Positions 7,538 to 16,675 of a stretch of DNA of 64,000 nucleotides are shown in pieces. Under the pieces are notes generated by a model. That model had not been told where the DNA came from and did no database searches. It worked only from the letters and a program-made list of their open reading frames with translations. The position numbers and the translations under genes were made by a program. Source of the stretch: JAGQVA01 sp033764335 (GTDB lineage Bacteria; Bacteroidota; Bacteroidia; J057); NCBI GenBank assembly GCA_033764335.1, contig JANRJC010000066.1:1-64000 (forward strand), in the 5' to 3' direction. Numbering within the stretch: position 1 is the stretch's first letter; the number at the start of each line of letters is the position of its first letter.

Positions 7538-10029
7538 TGAAAAAATTGTTTGTTCTGGGCTTTTTAGCCTTTTGGTTTCTTCCAGTGCTGAAGGCACAAT
7601 TCGACTACAACGACCCCCAAACCTATATCCTCGCCGGATTGGAAGTGGAAGGTGCAGAGTATAGTGACAAAAATGCCATTATCAGCCTCAGCGGCCTGAA
7701 AATTGGGGAAGCCATTACCGTCCCCGGACTCCAGGTCTCCGATGTGATCAAAAGACTCTGGAAAGAAAACATCTTCTCCGATGTCCGCATTCGAGTGGAT
7801 AATATCACGGGCAATACCATTTTCCTCGTCATTGAGGTCAAAGAACGCCCACGGATTTCGCAGTTTTCCTTTGAAGGCATATCCAAAGCCCAAGCCGATG
7901 ACCTGCGTGAAAAGATCAACTTTATCCGAGGAACGATCCTCACCGAGTCCAAAGAACAGTCTGCCGAGCGGGTTATCCGCAATTTTTACGTAGAAAAAGG
8001 TTTCTTTAATATAAAGGTTGACATACAGTCGGAACCCGACAAAATCCTCAAAAACGGGGTGACAGTCAATATCAAGGTTGACAAAGGTTCTCGTGTGAAA
8101 ATTGACGAATTACGGGTCAATGGTAACACTGCTTTTGAAGACAATAAAGTCCGCCGCAAACTCAAAAAAGTACACCAAAAAGCCTGGTGGCGGGTATGGG
8201 CACGCTCCAAATATGTGCCCAAACAGTTTGATGAAGCCCATGAGGGCCTGATCAAAGCTTATAATGACGCGGGCTATCGAGATGCCCTGATTGAATCCGA
8301 TACGGCTTATTTTAATGCCGAAGGCAAACTTATCGTAGAAATGAATGTCTATGAAGGCATTCAATATTACCACCGCGACATCGAATGGTCGGGAAACTAT
8401 AAATACAACTCGGAATTCCTTGCTGCTGCCTTGGGGATCAAAAAAGGAGAAGTTTATAGCAGCTCCAAAATTCAGTCAAAACTATTCGGTGACCCCAATG
8501 GCGCCGACCTTAGTTCGCTTTACCTCGACGATGGATACCTGTTTTTCAACCTTATACCCGTAGAAGTATTGGTTGAAGGTGATTCCATTGACCTGGAAAT
8601 GCGTATATCGGAAGGCCCTCAGGCGACTATCCGCAAAATTATCATCGAAGGCAATACCAAAACCAGCGATTTTGTTATCCGTCGCGAACTGCGTACCTCC
8701 CCCGGGGCTAAATTCAGCCGATCCGACATTATCCGTAGCCAGCGGGAAATTTTGGCACTCAATTACTTCGACCAGGAAAAACTGGGAGTACAGCCGATTC
8801 CCAATCAAAACAGTGGTACGGTTGATATAAAATATACCGTTGAAGAACGGCCTTCCGACCAACTCCAGCTTCAGGGAGGCTGGGGCGGTCGTATCCGCAA
8901 CTCGCGCGGAGACGTGATCGCCGGAGGTTTTGTGGGTACGGTTCAACTGGCGTTTAACAACTTCTCCTCCCGCCGTATTTTGGATCCGGCTGCGTGGCGG
9001 CCCGTGCCTTCCGGCGACGGACAACGCCTCAGCCTTGCTTTCCAGATGAATGGGGTAGGTTATAAAAACTTTTCGGTATCATTTATCGAACCCTGGCTGG
9101 GAGGGAAAAAACCCAACTCACTGGGTATCAATGGATCTTACCTGGTATATCAGAACATCAATTCCCTTGATCCTTATCGCAACAGTATATTCAGCACTTC
9201 GATTGATTACGGGCGCAGGCTGAAATTCCCCGACGACTTTTTCACCTCTCGCACTTCGATCGGTTACAAATATTACGACATTCTCCAGCCGGAGCAGGTA
9301 TTTCCCGGTTTTGAAGGCGAACCTACCGCCTTTGTAAATATCATTACCCTGCGCCAGTCCTTCGACCGTAGCAGTGTGGACGCGCCTATCTATCCGCGAA
9401 GTGGTTCGATTATGTCTTTTTCAGTAGAAGCCACGCCTCCTTGGTCTATGTTTGGCCCGGAAAAAGACTACTCCGAAATGACCGACGGGCAAAAATATAA
9501 TTTGCTGGAATACCATAAATGGCGGTTCAACAGCAACTGGTTTTTCCGCATCTTCGGGGATATGGTTCTCAGTGCAAAAATTGAAGCCGCTTATCTTGGC
9601 TCATACAATAAAAAGCTGGGCATCTCTCCCTTTGAGCGTTATTTCCTCGGAGGATCGGGCATGATTGGAACGGGTTTCTGGGGGCTTGACGGGCGCGAGA
9701 TTATCGCTCTGCGCGGTTATCCCAACAACTCCATCACCAACAACGGCAATGGTTATCCGATCTACAACCGGTATATTATGGAGTTAAGGTATCCGATTAC
9801 CTTAAACCAGTCGGCCCCTGTGTGGGTACTCGCCTTCCTGGAAGCAGGCAATGGTTTTGACAACTTCCGTGATTACAACCCCTTCGATCTGAAACGGTCC
9901 GCCGGTGCGGGCGTGCGAGTCATGCTGCCGATGGTGGGTTTGCTCGGGCTGGATTGGGGTTATGGATTTGACCAGACCAATAAAGACGAAAGAAGCCAGT
10001 TTCACTTTATCATCGGGCAGCAGTTTTGA
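7537..10029 (+). CDS. bamA: BamA outer-membrane protein assembly factor
   Basis: An 830-residue Omp85-family protein that inserts beta-barrel proteins into the outer membrane. Signal peptide LFVLGFLAFWFLPVLKAQ; then POTRA domains from about residue 27 to 430 (for example VDELRVNGNTAFEDNKVRR-like strands near 190 and IIIEGNTKTSDFVIRREL near 370); then a 16-strand-type barrel to the C-terminus. The barrel carries an RGYPNN motif near residue 725, the conserved Omp85 lid-loop element, and the protein ends FHFIIGQQF with terminal Phe as beta signal. It overlaps uppS by one base and is followed by the periplasmic chaperone genes, a functional grouping. Confidence 0.96.
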   Translation: MKKLFVLGFLAFWFLPVLKAQFDYNDPQTYILAGLEVEGAEYSDKNAIISLSGLKIGEAITVPGLQVSDVIKRLWKENIFSDVRIRVDNITGNTIFLVIEVKERPRISQFSFEGISKAQADDLREKINFIRGTILTESKEQSAERVIRNFYVEKGFFNIKVDIQSEPDKILKNGVTVNIKVDKGSRVKIDELRVNGNTAFEDNKVRRKLKKVHQKAWWRVWARSKYVPKQFDEAHEGLIKAYNDAGYRDALIESDTAYFNAEGKLIVEMNVYEGIQYYHRDIEWSGNYKYNSEFLAAALGIKKGEVYSSSKIQSKLFGDPNGADLSSLYLDDGYLFFNLIPVEVLVEGDSIDLEMRISEGPQATIRKIIIEGNTKTSDFVIRRELRTSPGAKFSRSDIIRSQREILALNYFDQEKLGVQPIPNQNSGTVDIKYTVEERPSDQLQLQGGWGGRIRNSRGDVIAGGFVGTVQLAFNNFSSRRILDPAAWRPVPSGDGQRLSLAFQMNGVGYKNFSVSFIEPWLGGKKPNSLGINGSYLVYQNINSLDPYRNSIFSTSIDYGRRLKFPDDFFTSRTSIGYKYYDILQPEQVFPGFEGEPTAFVNIITLRQSFDRSSVDAPIYPRSGSIMSFSVEATPPWSMFGPEKDYSEMTDGQKYNLLEYHKWRFNSNWFFRIFGDMVLSAKIEAAYLGSYNKKLGISPFERYFLGGSGMIGTGFWGLDGREIIALRGYPNNSITNNGNGYPIYNRYIMELRYPITLNQSAPVWVLAFLEAGNGFDNFRDYNPFDLKRSAGAGVRVMLPMVGLLGLDWGYGFDQTNKDERSQFHFIIGQQF

Positions 10030-10101
10030 GAATGTTGATTTATTGCTCACTACAAACCGATCAGATAAAACTGTTACCAAAACGTTAATGCTCCCTCAGA
10101 A

Positions 10102-10132
10102 TTTGCTAAGAGCCGCAATCTTGACTATTTTG
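10102..10132 (+). promoter_or_regulatory. Candidate promoter upstream of the ompH genes
   Basis: TTTG at 10102-10105, a 20-bp spacer and TATTTTG at 10126-10132. The -7 element is one base short of TAnnTTTG. It lies in the 250-bp gap between bamA and the first ompH gene. Confidence 0.35.
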
Positions 10133-10281
10133 CAGGCTGAAAGGTAAAGACCGTGTCGGTTTTATTACCAGGTGTGAGGTTTTGACTATCAATGAAACAG
10201 GGAATTGTACATAAATTGCGTTAAAGTAATCGGGAAATGTCAGTCAGACTTTCTCTTATGTACAATCAAACAGAAAGAATT

Positions 10282-10812
10282 ATGAAAAAAGTACTATCAC
10301 TCCTCGGGATACTCATTGCAGCCACGACAATGAGCCTTGCACAAAAGGTCGCCTATGTGGATACGGAATTTATCATGGGCAAAATACCGGAATATAAAGC
10401 CGCACAGGATGAAATTGAACGGATCTCCCAAAAGTGGCAGCAGGAACTGGAAACCAAATATCAGGACATCGAGCGTATGTACGCCGACTACCAAGCCCAG
10501 GAAGTCCTGCTTCCCGAAGATGTAAAACAGGAAAAACAGGACGAGATCTTTCAGGCAGAGCGTGAAGCCAAAGAATATAGGGAGAAAAAATTTGGCTACA
10601 CCGGTGAACTCTTCACCCTTCAGGAAAGCAAAGTCAAACCAATACAAGATAAGGTCTTTCGCGCCGTAGAAAACATAGCCAAACAAAAACGTTTTGACCT
10701 CGTCTTCGACAAAGCAGGTGAAGTCACCTGGCTTTATACCAATTCTACTTACGATCTGAGCAATGACGTGCTGACCGAGTTGGGCTTTGCCCCGGAAGCT
10801 GGCAATAACTAA
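10282..10812 (+). CDS. OmpH/Skp-family periplasmic chaperone (first of three)
   Basis: A 176-residue protein from ATG 10282; an earlier in-frame start at 10237 would place hydrophilic residues before the signal peptide (VLSLLGILIAATTMSLAQ), so it is rejected. The mature part starts KVAYVDTEFIMGKIPEYKAA, the usual OmpH opening, then a long charged coiled coil (about residues 40-125) and a C-terminal strand region (FDLVFDKAGEVTWLYT). Skp proteins form trimers that hold unfolded outer-membrane proteins and pass them towards BamA. The hairpin terminator after it suggests at least partial separation from the next paralogue. Confidence 0.92.
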   Translation: MKKVLSLLGILIAATTMSLAQKVAYVDTEFIMGKIPEYKAAQDEIERISQKWQQELETKYQDIERMYADYQAQEVLLPEDVKQEKQDEIFQAEREAKEYREKKFGYTGELFTLQESKVKPIQDKVFRAVENIAKQKRFDLVFDKAGEVTWLYTNSTYDLSNDVLTELGFAPEAGNN

Positions 10813-10821
10813 ATTAAAAAG

Positions 10822-10858
10822 AAAAGGCCGGGGGAAAATCCATCCTTCGGCCTTTTTT
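10822..10858 (+). terminator. Rho-independent terminator after first ompH
   Basis: Inverted repeat AAAAGGCCG (10822-10830) / CGGCCTTTT (10848-10856) with a run of six T at the 3' side. It lies 10 bp after the stop of the first ompH gene and before the second. Confidence 0.8.
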
Positions 10859-10883
10859 GTAAAAACAATCTATAAACGAAACA

Positions 10884-11429
10884 ATGAATCAGCGATTATT
10901 TATTATTACCGGACTATTTCTGCTTCTCTGCGGCACGGTTGTCGGGCAGCATAAAATCGGTTATGTGAACCTTGAGGCTGTACTCTCTGTGATGCCGGAA
11001 ACCAAAACCATGAACCAGCAATTACAGACTTACCAGCAAAAACTGGGACAGGCTTTACAAACCAAAGACAACTACTTCCAGCTAAAACTCCAGGAATATC
11101 AGGAAAAAGCAGAAGCGGGTGCAACGGAAGCCGAACTCAAACCCCAGGAAGACGAACTGAAAAAACTCCAGACGGAACTTCAAAACCTCCAGGCAGATTC
11201 TGAACAAAAACTGATTCAGAAACAACAGGACCTCATGGCTCCTGTTTTGGAAAAAATAGAAACCCTCATTAAAGAAATTGCCACTACCAAAAAGCTGGAT
11301 TATATCCTTAATTCCGCCACCAATGGCAACTCAGTATTGCTTCAGGCTCCGGATCAGGATAATATCACCAAAGACCTGCTCGACAAACTCGGTATAAAAC
11401 TGCCCGAACCCGCAGCAGAAAATAAATAA
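10884..11429 (+). CDS. OmpH/Skp-family periplasmic chaperone (second of three)
   Basis: A 181-residue paralogue. The signal peptide (FIITGLFLLLCGTVVGQ) is followed by HKIGYVNLEAVLSVMPETKT. A Gln/Lys/Glu-rich coiled coil covers about residues 45-125 and the C-terminal region (DYILNSATNGNSVLLQ) closes the body domain. It shares the PETKTMNQ segment and a similar LDYIL/YDYIL strand with the third copy, so copies two and three are closer to each other than to the first. It probably works with BamA as a holdase; division of labour among the three is unknown. Confidence 0.9.
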   Translation: MNQRLFIITGLFLLLCGTVVGQHKIGYVNLEAVLSVMPETKTMNQQLQTYQQKLGQALQTKDNYFQLKLQEYQEKAEAGATEAELKPQEDELKKLQTELQNLQADSEQKLIQKQQDLMAPVLEKIETLIKEIATTKKLDYILNSATNGNSVLLQAPDQDNITKDLLDKLGIKLPEPAAENK

Positions 11430-11498
11430 AACGCATAAATATTTGTAGCTTTGCGGCCAGCAAAGAGTATCTCCGACTACTTATTTAAATTGAAAACT

Positions 11499-12038
11499 AT
11501 GAGGCTGAAGACATTATCTATTATTCTCCTGGTTGGATTCGGGCTGATGGCAAGCGTTTCCGCACAAAAAATCGGTTATGCAAATATTGAGTTGATCCTC
11601 GTATATATGCCGGAAACCAAAACCATGAACCAAACGCTCCAAACCTATGAGAAAAAACTAGGTGAACAATTGCAGATCAAACAGCAATATGCTCAACAAA
11701 AATATGCTGAGTATCTTCAATTGGAGCAAGAAGGCAAGCTGACTGCTACCGACAAAGAAACCCGTGAAGCAGAACTGCTGAAGCTTGATGAGGATATTCA
11801 AAAACAAACGGCTACTTCTCAGGAAAATCTGATGAAAAAACGCCAGGATCTTCTCGACCCGATTGTGAAAAAAATGCAGGATCAACTCAAGGCTCTTGCC
11901 ACAGCCGAAGGCTACGATTATATCCTCAATACCGTTGACGGTTCCGGCGTCTCCATTGTATTACACGGGCCGGAAGAACATGACCTCACGCAGAAGCTTA
12001 TGACTCGCCTTGGAATTAAAATTCCCGAAGGCCAGTAA
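11499..12038 (+). CDS. OmpH/Skp-family periplasmic chaperone (third of three)
   Basis: From ATG 11499 the protein has 179 residues; a TTG at 11451 would add an unlikely leader before the signal peptide (LSIILLVGFGLMASVSAQ), so the ATG is chosen. The body begins KIGYANIELILVYMPETKTM, then a coiled coil rich in Gln, Lys and Glu, then YDYILNTVDGSGVSIVLHG. A TAGCTTTG box lies at 11446-11453, so the gene may have its own start of transcription as well as read-through from the second copy. A strong terminator follows. Confidence 0.9.
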   Translation: MRLKTLSIILLVGFGLMASVSAQKIGYANIELILVYMPETKTMNQTLQTYEKKLGEQLQIKQQYAQQKYAEYLQLEQEGKLTATDKETREAELLKLDEDIQKQTATSQENLMKKRQDLLDPIVKKMQDQLKALATAEGYDYILNTVDGSGVSIVLHGPEEHDLTQKLMTRLGIKIPEGQ

Positions 12039-12074
12039 ACAAAAGCTATCTTATAAAAAAATCTTAGACTTTGG

Positions 12075-12102
12075 AAGCCGCTGTATATCAGCGGCTTTTT
12101 TT
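12075..12102 (+). terminator. Rho-independent terminator after third ompH
   Basis: Perfect 9-bp stem AAGCCGCTG (12075-12083) / CAGCGGCTT (12089-12097) with a 5-nt loop and a T run to 12102. It closes the ompH group. Confidence 0.88.
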
Positions 12103-12164
12103 ATTGAAAAAAATATCATATTATTATAATATAATTATTTCAATCTATCCATACTACTCTACTA

Positions 12165-13424
12165 ATGAAACATCATCAGATTCTGATCATCGGTGGTGGT
12201 ACCGCCGGGATTATGACAGCAGCAAAGCTGAAAAAGATGAATTCCAACCTGAATATTGGAATCATCGAACCCTCCGAAACCCATTATTATCAGCCTGCCT
12301 GGACCCTTGTCGGAGCCAATGCCTACAAATTTGAGGACACCGCCCGCCCCATGAAAACGCTGATCCCCAGCGGTGTTACCTGGATCAAGGACGCCGCCAC
12401 AGGGTTTTTGCCCGAAAAAAACCAAGTTTCTACCCAACAAAACGGCAATATTTCCTACGACTACCTGATCGTTGCCACAGGCTTGGTTATGGATACTTCA
12501 CTTATTGAAGGTTTATCCGAAGCATTGGGAAAAGGCGTGGTATGCAGCAATTATACCAATCCCAAACATACCTGGGAAGTAATCAAAAATTTCAAAGGTG
12601 GTAATGCTGTATTTACCCAACCGGTCACTCCCATCAAATGTGGGGGCGCTCCTCAGAAAATAGCCTATCTGGCTGCCGATTATTTTCAAAAAAATGGCCT
12701 AAAAAGTAAAACCAACGTGGTTTTTGCGACTCCGGGTTCCGTCATTTTCGGAGTAAAAGAAATCAGAGAAACGCTCATGCACGTTGTGGATCGTTACGGT
12801 ATCCATTTTAAGCCGTTTTATGCGCCCTCTAAAATTGATTCGGCCAATAAAATTATCACCTTCAAAAGCGTTCACCCCGCCGAAAATCAGTGTGTGATCA
12901 ATGAAGGCAATGCGCTGGGAGAAACCATGTCCGGAGAAGCGATTATCACTCTCCCCTACGACATGCTGCATCTGGCTCCTCCTCAGACCGCACCCAAATT
13001 TGTTCAACAGTCAAGCCTCGCCAACAGTGCCGGATGGCTCGATGTGGACATAAACACCCTCCAGCATAAAAAACATTCCAACATCTTCGGGCTCGGTGAC
13101 GTGGCCGCACTACCCACCGCCAAAACGGGGGCTGCTATCCGCAAACAAGTACCCGTCGTTGTAGCGAATATTTTAAAACTCATTGAAAGTAATCATATCA
13201 CCGACAAACAATACAATGGTTATTCTTCCTGCCCATTGGTAACGGGTTATGGAAAAATGGTTCTCGCCGAATTTGATTACAACAACAACTTTATCCCCGA
13301 TCCGAAGCTGAAACAAATGTTAGTATTTGATTCCAATAAAGAACATTGGCGGCTGTGGATGCTCAAAAAATACGGGCTTCCTTATCTCTATTGGAACAAA
13401 ATGATGAAAGGCGCGGATGTCTAA
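12165..13424 (+). CDS. sqr: Type II sulfide:quinone oxidoreductase
   Basis: A 419-residue FAD protein that oxidises sulfide and passes electrons to the quinone pool. The FAD-binding ILIIGGGTAGIMTA motif is at residues 6-19 and a second dinucleotide-fold motif (NIFGLGDVAALP) near 306-317. The two redox cysteines of the SQR family are present: Cys159 in PIKCGGAPQKI and Cys356 in GYSSCPLVTGYG, both in contexts like those of mitochondrial SQOR. The end LPYLYWNKMMKG matches the membrane-contacting tail of that group. Two further flavoprotein genes follow, suggesting a redox locus. The preceding AT-rich leader shows no clear TAnnTTTG promoter. Confidence 0.9.
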   Translation: MKHHQILIIGGGTAGIMTAAKLKKMNSNLNIGIIEPSETHYYQPAWTLVGANAYKFEDTARPMKTLIPSGVTWIKDAATGFLPEKNQVSTQQNGNISYDYLIVATGLVMDTSLIEGLSEALGKGVVCSNYTNPKHTWEVIKNFKGGNAVFTQPVTPIKCGGAPQKIAYLAADYFQKNGLKSKTNVVFATPGSVIFGVKEIRETLMHVVDRYGIHFKPFYAPSKIDSANKIITFKSVHPAENQCVINEGNALGETMSGEAIITLPYDMLHLAPPQTAPKFVQQSSLANSAGWLDVDINTLQHKKHSNIFGLGDVAALPTAKTGAAIRKQVPVVVANILKLIESNHITDKQYNGYSSCPLVTGYGKMVLAEFDYNNNFIPDPKLKQMLVFDSNKEHWRLWMLKKYGLPYLYWNKMMKGADV

Positions 13425-13436
13425 ATTCAATTAAGG

Positions 13437-14537
13437 TTATCGGTATTCGATCTCCACGTCTGCTGTCAGCGGATGGGATTGGCAGGTCAGAATATACCCT
13501 TCATTGAGTTCTTCTTCGCTGAGTCCCTCGGTTTCATCCATTGAGACGATACCCGCGTACAACATCGCCCGACAGGTGGTACAGATTCCTGATTGGCAGG
13601 CAAAGGGCGGATCTAAATCCGCTTTTATTGCTGCCCTCAGTATCACCTGATCGGGCGATACACTTATCTCATGTTTCTCGCCATCGAGAATAACCCTGAT
13701 TTTTTGCGTCTGAAGAGTGTAGGTCTCCTCGCCGTCACTTAGCACTGTTTCCACCGGCACCTCTGCCGGGGTTTCTGCCTGCTCATCCGGAGCCGATGTC
13801 GTATAAAGCTCCCGGTGAATGTCCGCCGGATTTACCGCATGTTTTTCCAATGCAGCCATTGCCCCGGAAATCATTCCCTCCGGCCCGCATATATAATAAA
13901 CTTTGCGCAGTTCGGAAGTCATAAACACTTCCGACACCCGGTCATAAATGCAGTTTTTGTCAAGCCTGCCGGAAAACCCTTTCCATTTCGGGTCGGGCTG
14001 TGAAAGGGTCAGATGTAAAAAAAGGCGATCCTTATATTTTCGCTGAAGCAACTGTATTTCATCGCGGAAGATAATATCGGTCTCCGTGCGATTGGCATAC
14101 CAAAGGGAAACTTCACTTCCGGGTTCAGCGGTAAGAACCGATTTTAGGATAGACATCAGCGGTGTAATTCCACTTCCGCCGCCAATCAGAATATAATGTC
14201 GCGGAAAAACCGGGTTTATTTCCACCGCAAAATTACCCATCGGCGGCATGATTTCCAGGGAATCCCCCACCTTAAATTCATCGCGAAGCACGTTGCTCAC
14301 AACCCCTCCGGGGATTCGTTTGATCGTTACGCAAAGGCGATCATCACAAAAAGGAGAACTCGAAAGCGAAAAACAACGCCGCAAATCTTCGCCATTTTTC
14401 CTCAACCTTATTGTCAGATATTGCCCCGGCAGATAGGTGAATAAACCCGGGTCGGGATTGCGAAAAAATAGCGAAAACACATCCGGGGTTTCGTCCCGAA
14501 TTTCATCTATAACAACAGCATAAAATTTTCTTCTCAT
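13437..14537 (-). CDS. PaaE-like FAD/2Fe-2S oxidoreductase
   Basis: A 366-residue NAD(P)H-dependent electron-transfer protein. The N-terminal half is a ferredoxin-NADP reductase-like module: FAD-binding RCFSLSSSP near residue 54 and the NAD-binding GGGSGITPL near 119-127, with CGPEGM at 217-222. After a Pro/Glu-rich linker (about 250-268) comes a plant-type 2Fe-2S ferredoxin domain with ligands Cys314, Cys319, Cys322 and Cys352. This order matches PaaE of the phenylacetyl-CoA epoxidase and related reductases. No oxygenase subunit genes are adjacent, so its partner is not known; a phenylacetate role is not supported by context. It is convergent with the sqr gene. Confidence 0.85.
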   Translation of the reverse strand: MRRKFYAVVIDEIRDETPDVFSLFFRNPDPGLFTYLPGQYLTIRLRKNGEDLRRCFSLSSSPFCDDRLCVTIKRIPGGVVSNVLRDEFKVGDSLEIMPPMGNFAVEINPVFPRHYILIGGGSGITPLMSILKSVLTAEPGSEVSLWYANRTETDIIFRDEIQLLQRKYKDRLFLHLTLSQPDPKWKGFSGRLDKNCIYDRVSEVFMTSELRKVYYICGPEGMISGAMAALEKHAVNPADIHRELYTTSAPDEQAETPAEVPVETVLSDGEETYTLQTQKIRVILDGEKHEISVSPDQVILRAAIKADLDPPFACQSGICTTCRAMLYAGIVSMDETEGLSEEELNEGYILTCQSHPLTADVEIEYR

Positions 14538-14661
14538 AAAAAATTGGCTCTCAGACGAACAGACAAAAGTAAGGATAAAACCCTTATTTTCACTAACCCG
14601 CTCTACCGAGATTCGTACAATCTACTAACCATTTTTAAGACAACAACTAATCATAGATTCA

Positions 14662-15963
14662 ATGAAAGCAGTAGTCCCAATGACCAATAAACCCCGCCTC
14701 CTGATCATTGGCGGCGGTTTTGGGGGAATTACACTCGCAAAAACCCTGCGTAACAGTCCCTTCCAGATCGTAATGATTGACAAACATAATTACCACACCT
14801 TCCAGCCGCTGCTCTATCAGGTTGCGACGGGAGGGTTGGAACCCGATTCCATTGCATTTCCGCTGCGTAAGATTTTCAAAAATCAGGAGAATTTTATTTT
14901 CCGTATGGCAACCGTAGAAAGTGTGGACACTACCCAAAACACGGTATATACCAACATTGGCGAAATCCATTACGACTATCTGGTATTGGCAACCGGCAGT
15001 GCGACTAACTTTTTCGGAATGAAAGACCTCGAAAAAGAAGCCGTAGGAATGAAATCTATTCCGGAAGCACTTGATCTTCGCAGTTTGATCCTTCAAAATT
15101 TTGAAACCGCCCTTCAGCAATCCAATGGCGAAATTAAAGATGTGCTCCTCAAATTTGTTGTTGTAGGCGGTGGTCCTACCGGCGTAGAAACTTCCGGAGC
15201 ACTGGCCGAACTCAAACGCCATGTACTGCCCAGCGACTACCCTGAGCTTGACCTCCGCCAGATGGAAATTCACCTTTTGGAAGCCGGAGACCAACTGCTG
15301 GCAGGTATGTCGGCAAAATCTTCCACCGACGCGAAAACTGCCCTTGAAAAACTCGGTGTGCATGTTTGGCTTAATACAATGGTTACCGGCTATGACGGTA
15401 CCCATGTCTCTACTAACCTTGACCGCCAGTTTGAAGCCTCCACCGTCATTTGGGCAGCCGGAGTAAAAGGGAATCTCATCGAAGGATTAGGCAAAGAAAT
15501 CATCGAACGAGGCAATCGCCTGGCCGTAGATGAGTTCAATAAAGTCAAAGGCTACAGTAATGTATTCGCCATTGGAGACCTCGCTCTTATGCGCACGGAA
15601 GATTATCCCAACGGCCACCCGCAGGTAGCACCTGCCGCCATTCAGCAGGGAGAAAGGCTGGGTAAAAACCTGATGAGAACCTACAAAAAACGCGAACAGG
15701 TGCCCTTCGCCTATTTCGATAAAGGTTCTATGGCTACCATTGGCCGCAACAAAGCCGTGGTGGATTTCCGGAAACTACACCTCCGGGGTTTTGTAGCCTG
15801 GCTGGGCTGGATGTTTGTACATATCCTCTATTTGATCGGGTTCCGCAACCGGCTGGTTGTATTTGTCAACTGGGTATGGAGTTATTTCACCTATGATAAA
15901 GGTACAAGGCTGATTATCCGGCCCTTCCGGAAAAAAGAAAAAACCGAAACGGTTGTGGTTTAA
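14662..15963 (+). CDS. ndh: Type II NADH:quinone dehydrogenase (NDH-2)
   Basis: A 433-residue non-pumping NADH dehydrogenase. FAD motif LLIIGGGFGGITLA near residue 14, NYHTFQPLLYQVATGGLEP near 48, NADH motif VVVGGGPTGVETSG near 167, and the second FAD contact VFAIGDLALM near 303. The C-terminal third carries hydrophobic segments (FVAWLGWMFVHILYLIGF, then LVVFVNWVWSYFTY) that anchor it to the inner membrane. It would feed quinones as does the nearby SQR. An internal ATG at 14680 is an alternative start, six residues later. Confidence 0.92.
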   Translation: MKAVVPMTNKPRLLIIGGGFGGITLAKTLRNSPFQIVMIDKHNYHTFQPLLYQVATGGLEPDSIAFPLRKIFKNQENFIFRMATVESVDTTQNTVYTNIGEIHYDYLVLATGSATNFFGMKDLEKEAVGMKSIPEALDLRSLILQNFETALQQSNGEIKDVLLKFVVVGGGPTGVETSGALAELKRHVLPSDYPELDLRQMEIHLLEAGDQLLAGMSAKSSTDAKTALEKLGVHVWLNTMVTGYDGTHVSTNLDRQFEASTVIWAAGVKGNLIEGLGKEIIERGNRLAVDEFNKVKGYSNVFAIGDLALMRTEDYPNGHPQVAPAAIQQGERLGKNLMRTYKKREQVPFAYFDKGSMATIGRNKAVVDFRKLHLRGFVAWLGWMFVHILYLIGFRNRLVVFVNWVWSYFTYDKGTRLIIRPFRKKEKTETVVV

Positions 15964-16027
15964 GCCTTTCCGAGCGGTTGGGGATCACTAAAATTTATTT
16001 TACCTTTAATCAAAATCGTATTCAGTT

Positions 16028-16282
16028 ATGCCCGTAACACTGAAAAGAAAAATGTTGAACGTGGCCGAATACCACCGCATGGTGGTAGCTGAAATCATAT
16101 TCGAAGATGAGCCATTGGAACTATTAAACGGCGATATAGTTTATATGAGCCCTGTAGAAAATATTCACATTGGATGTGTGAACCGGATCAATATGTTTTT
16201 CAGTTCGAGACTAGCAGGTAAAGTAATTGTCAGTATCCAAAACCTCGATTTCCAGTGTAAAGTATCCGATATACTTGGGTAA
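16028..16282 (+). pseudogene. Truncated Uma2 (DUF820) nuclease-fold gene
   Basis: The 84 codons match only the N-terminal half of an Uma2-family protein (NVAEYHRMVVAEI, then EPLELLNGDIVYMSPVENIHIG and GKVIVSIQN). After VSIQN the reading turns into unrelated residues and stops. The remainder, including the PD-(D/E)xK catalytic residues, is not found in any frame downstream, where the convergent membrane-protein gene begins 12 bp later. This is most simply a 3'-deleted remnant. An intact, different family member is at 41251. Confidence 0.7.
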
Positions 16283-16294
16283 ACCCCTGCCCTA

Positions 16295-16663
16295 CTATCT
16301 CCAACTCCAGATAAAAGCGGCCCAAAAAACCAGGGCGAAAACCCCGTGGATAATTAGTACCGGAATGGGTACAAGCCCTTCGATCACGTTCATCAATTGG
16401 GTAATCGTAAGCCCCAGATGAAAAAGGGCCAATGCTCCCAAGCCTGAAAATCGCACCTCCGGAGTAAGCGGTCGTAATACCATGAGTCCGCTCAGTCCGG
16501 CAATTGCCAATGCGGCAAAAGCAAATCCGCGCACCAACGCGTAGGACAGGGCCATCTGGTCCACCGCCCGGACGAGGTCCGGGAAAAAAAGAGTAGGCAT
16601 AACCAACATGAGAACCCCTATCGCGAGTTCAAATAATGTATTGAGGAGCAGCAGTATTTTCAT
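16295..16663 (-). CDS. Small four-helix membrane protein
   Basis: A 122-residue protein made almost wholly of four hydrophobic segments (about residues 3-25, 42-62, 74-92 and 99-119), with short charged turns. No family was recognised with certainty; it resembles small DoxX/DUF4345-like inner-membrane proteins only in build. It starts 12 bp after the stop of the FMN reductase gene on the same strand, so the two are probably one transcript. Confidence 0.6.
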   Translation of the reverse strand: MKILLLLNTLFELAIGVLMLVMPTLFFPDLVRAVDQMALSYALVRGFAFAALAIAGLSGLMVLRPLTPEVRFSGLGALALFHLGLTITQLMNVIEGLVPIPVLIIHGVFALVFWAAFIWSWR

Positions 16664-16675
16664 CGGAAATGATTT

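Noticed and set aside
16227..16421. Continuation of the broken Uma2 gene in another frame
   Set aside because: The +frame after 16282 gives no Uma2-like residues and is antisense to the small membrane protein gene, so a simple frameshift does not explain the truncation.
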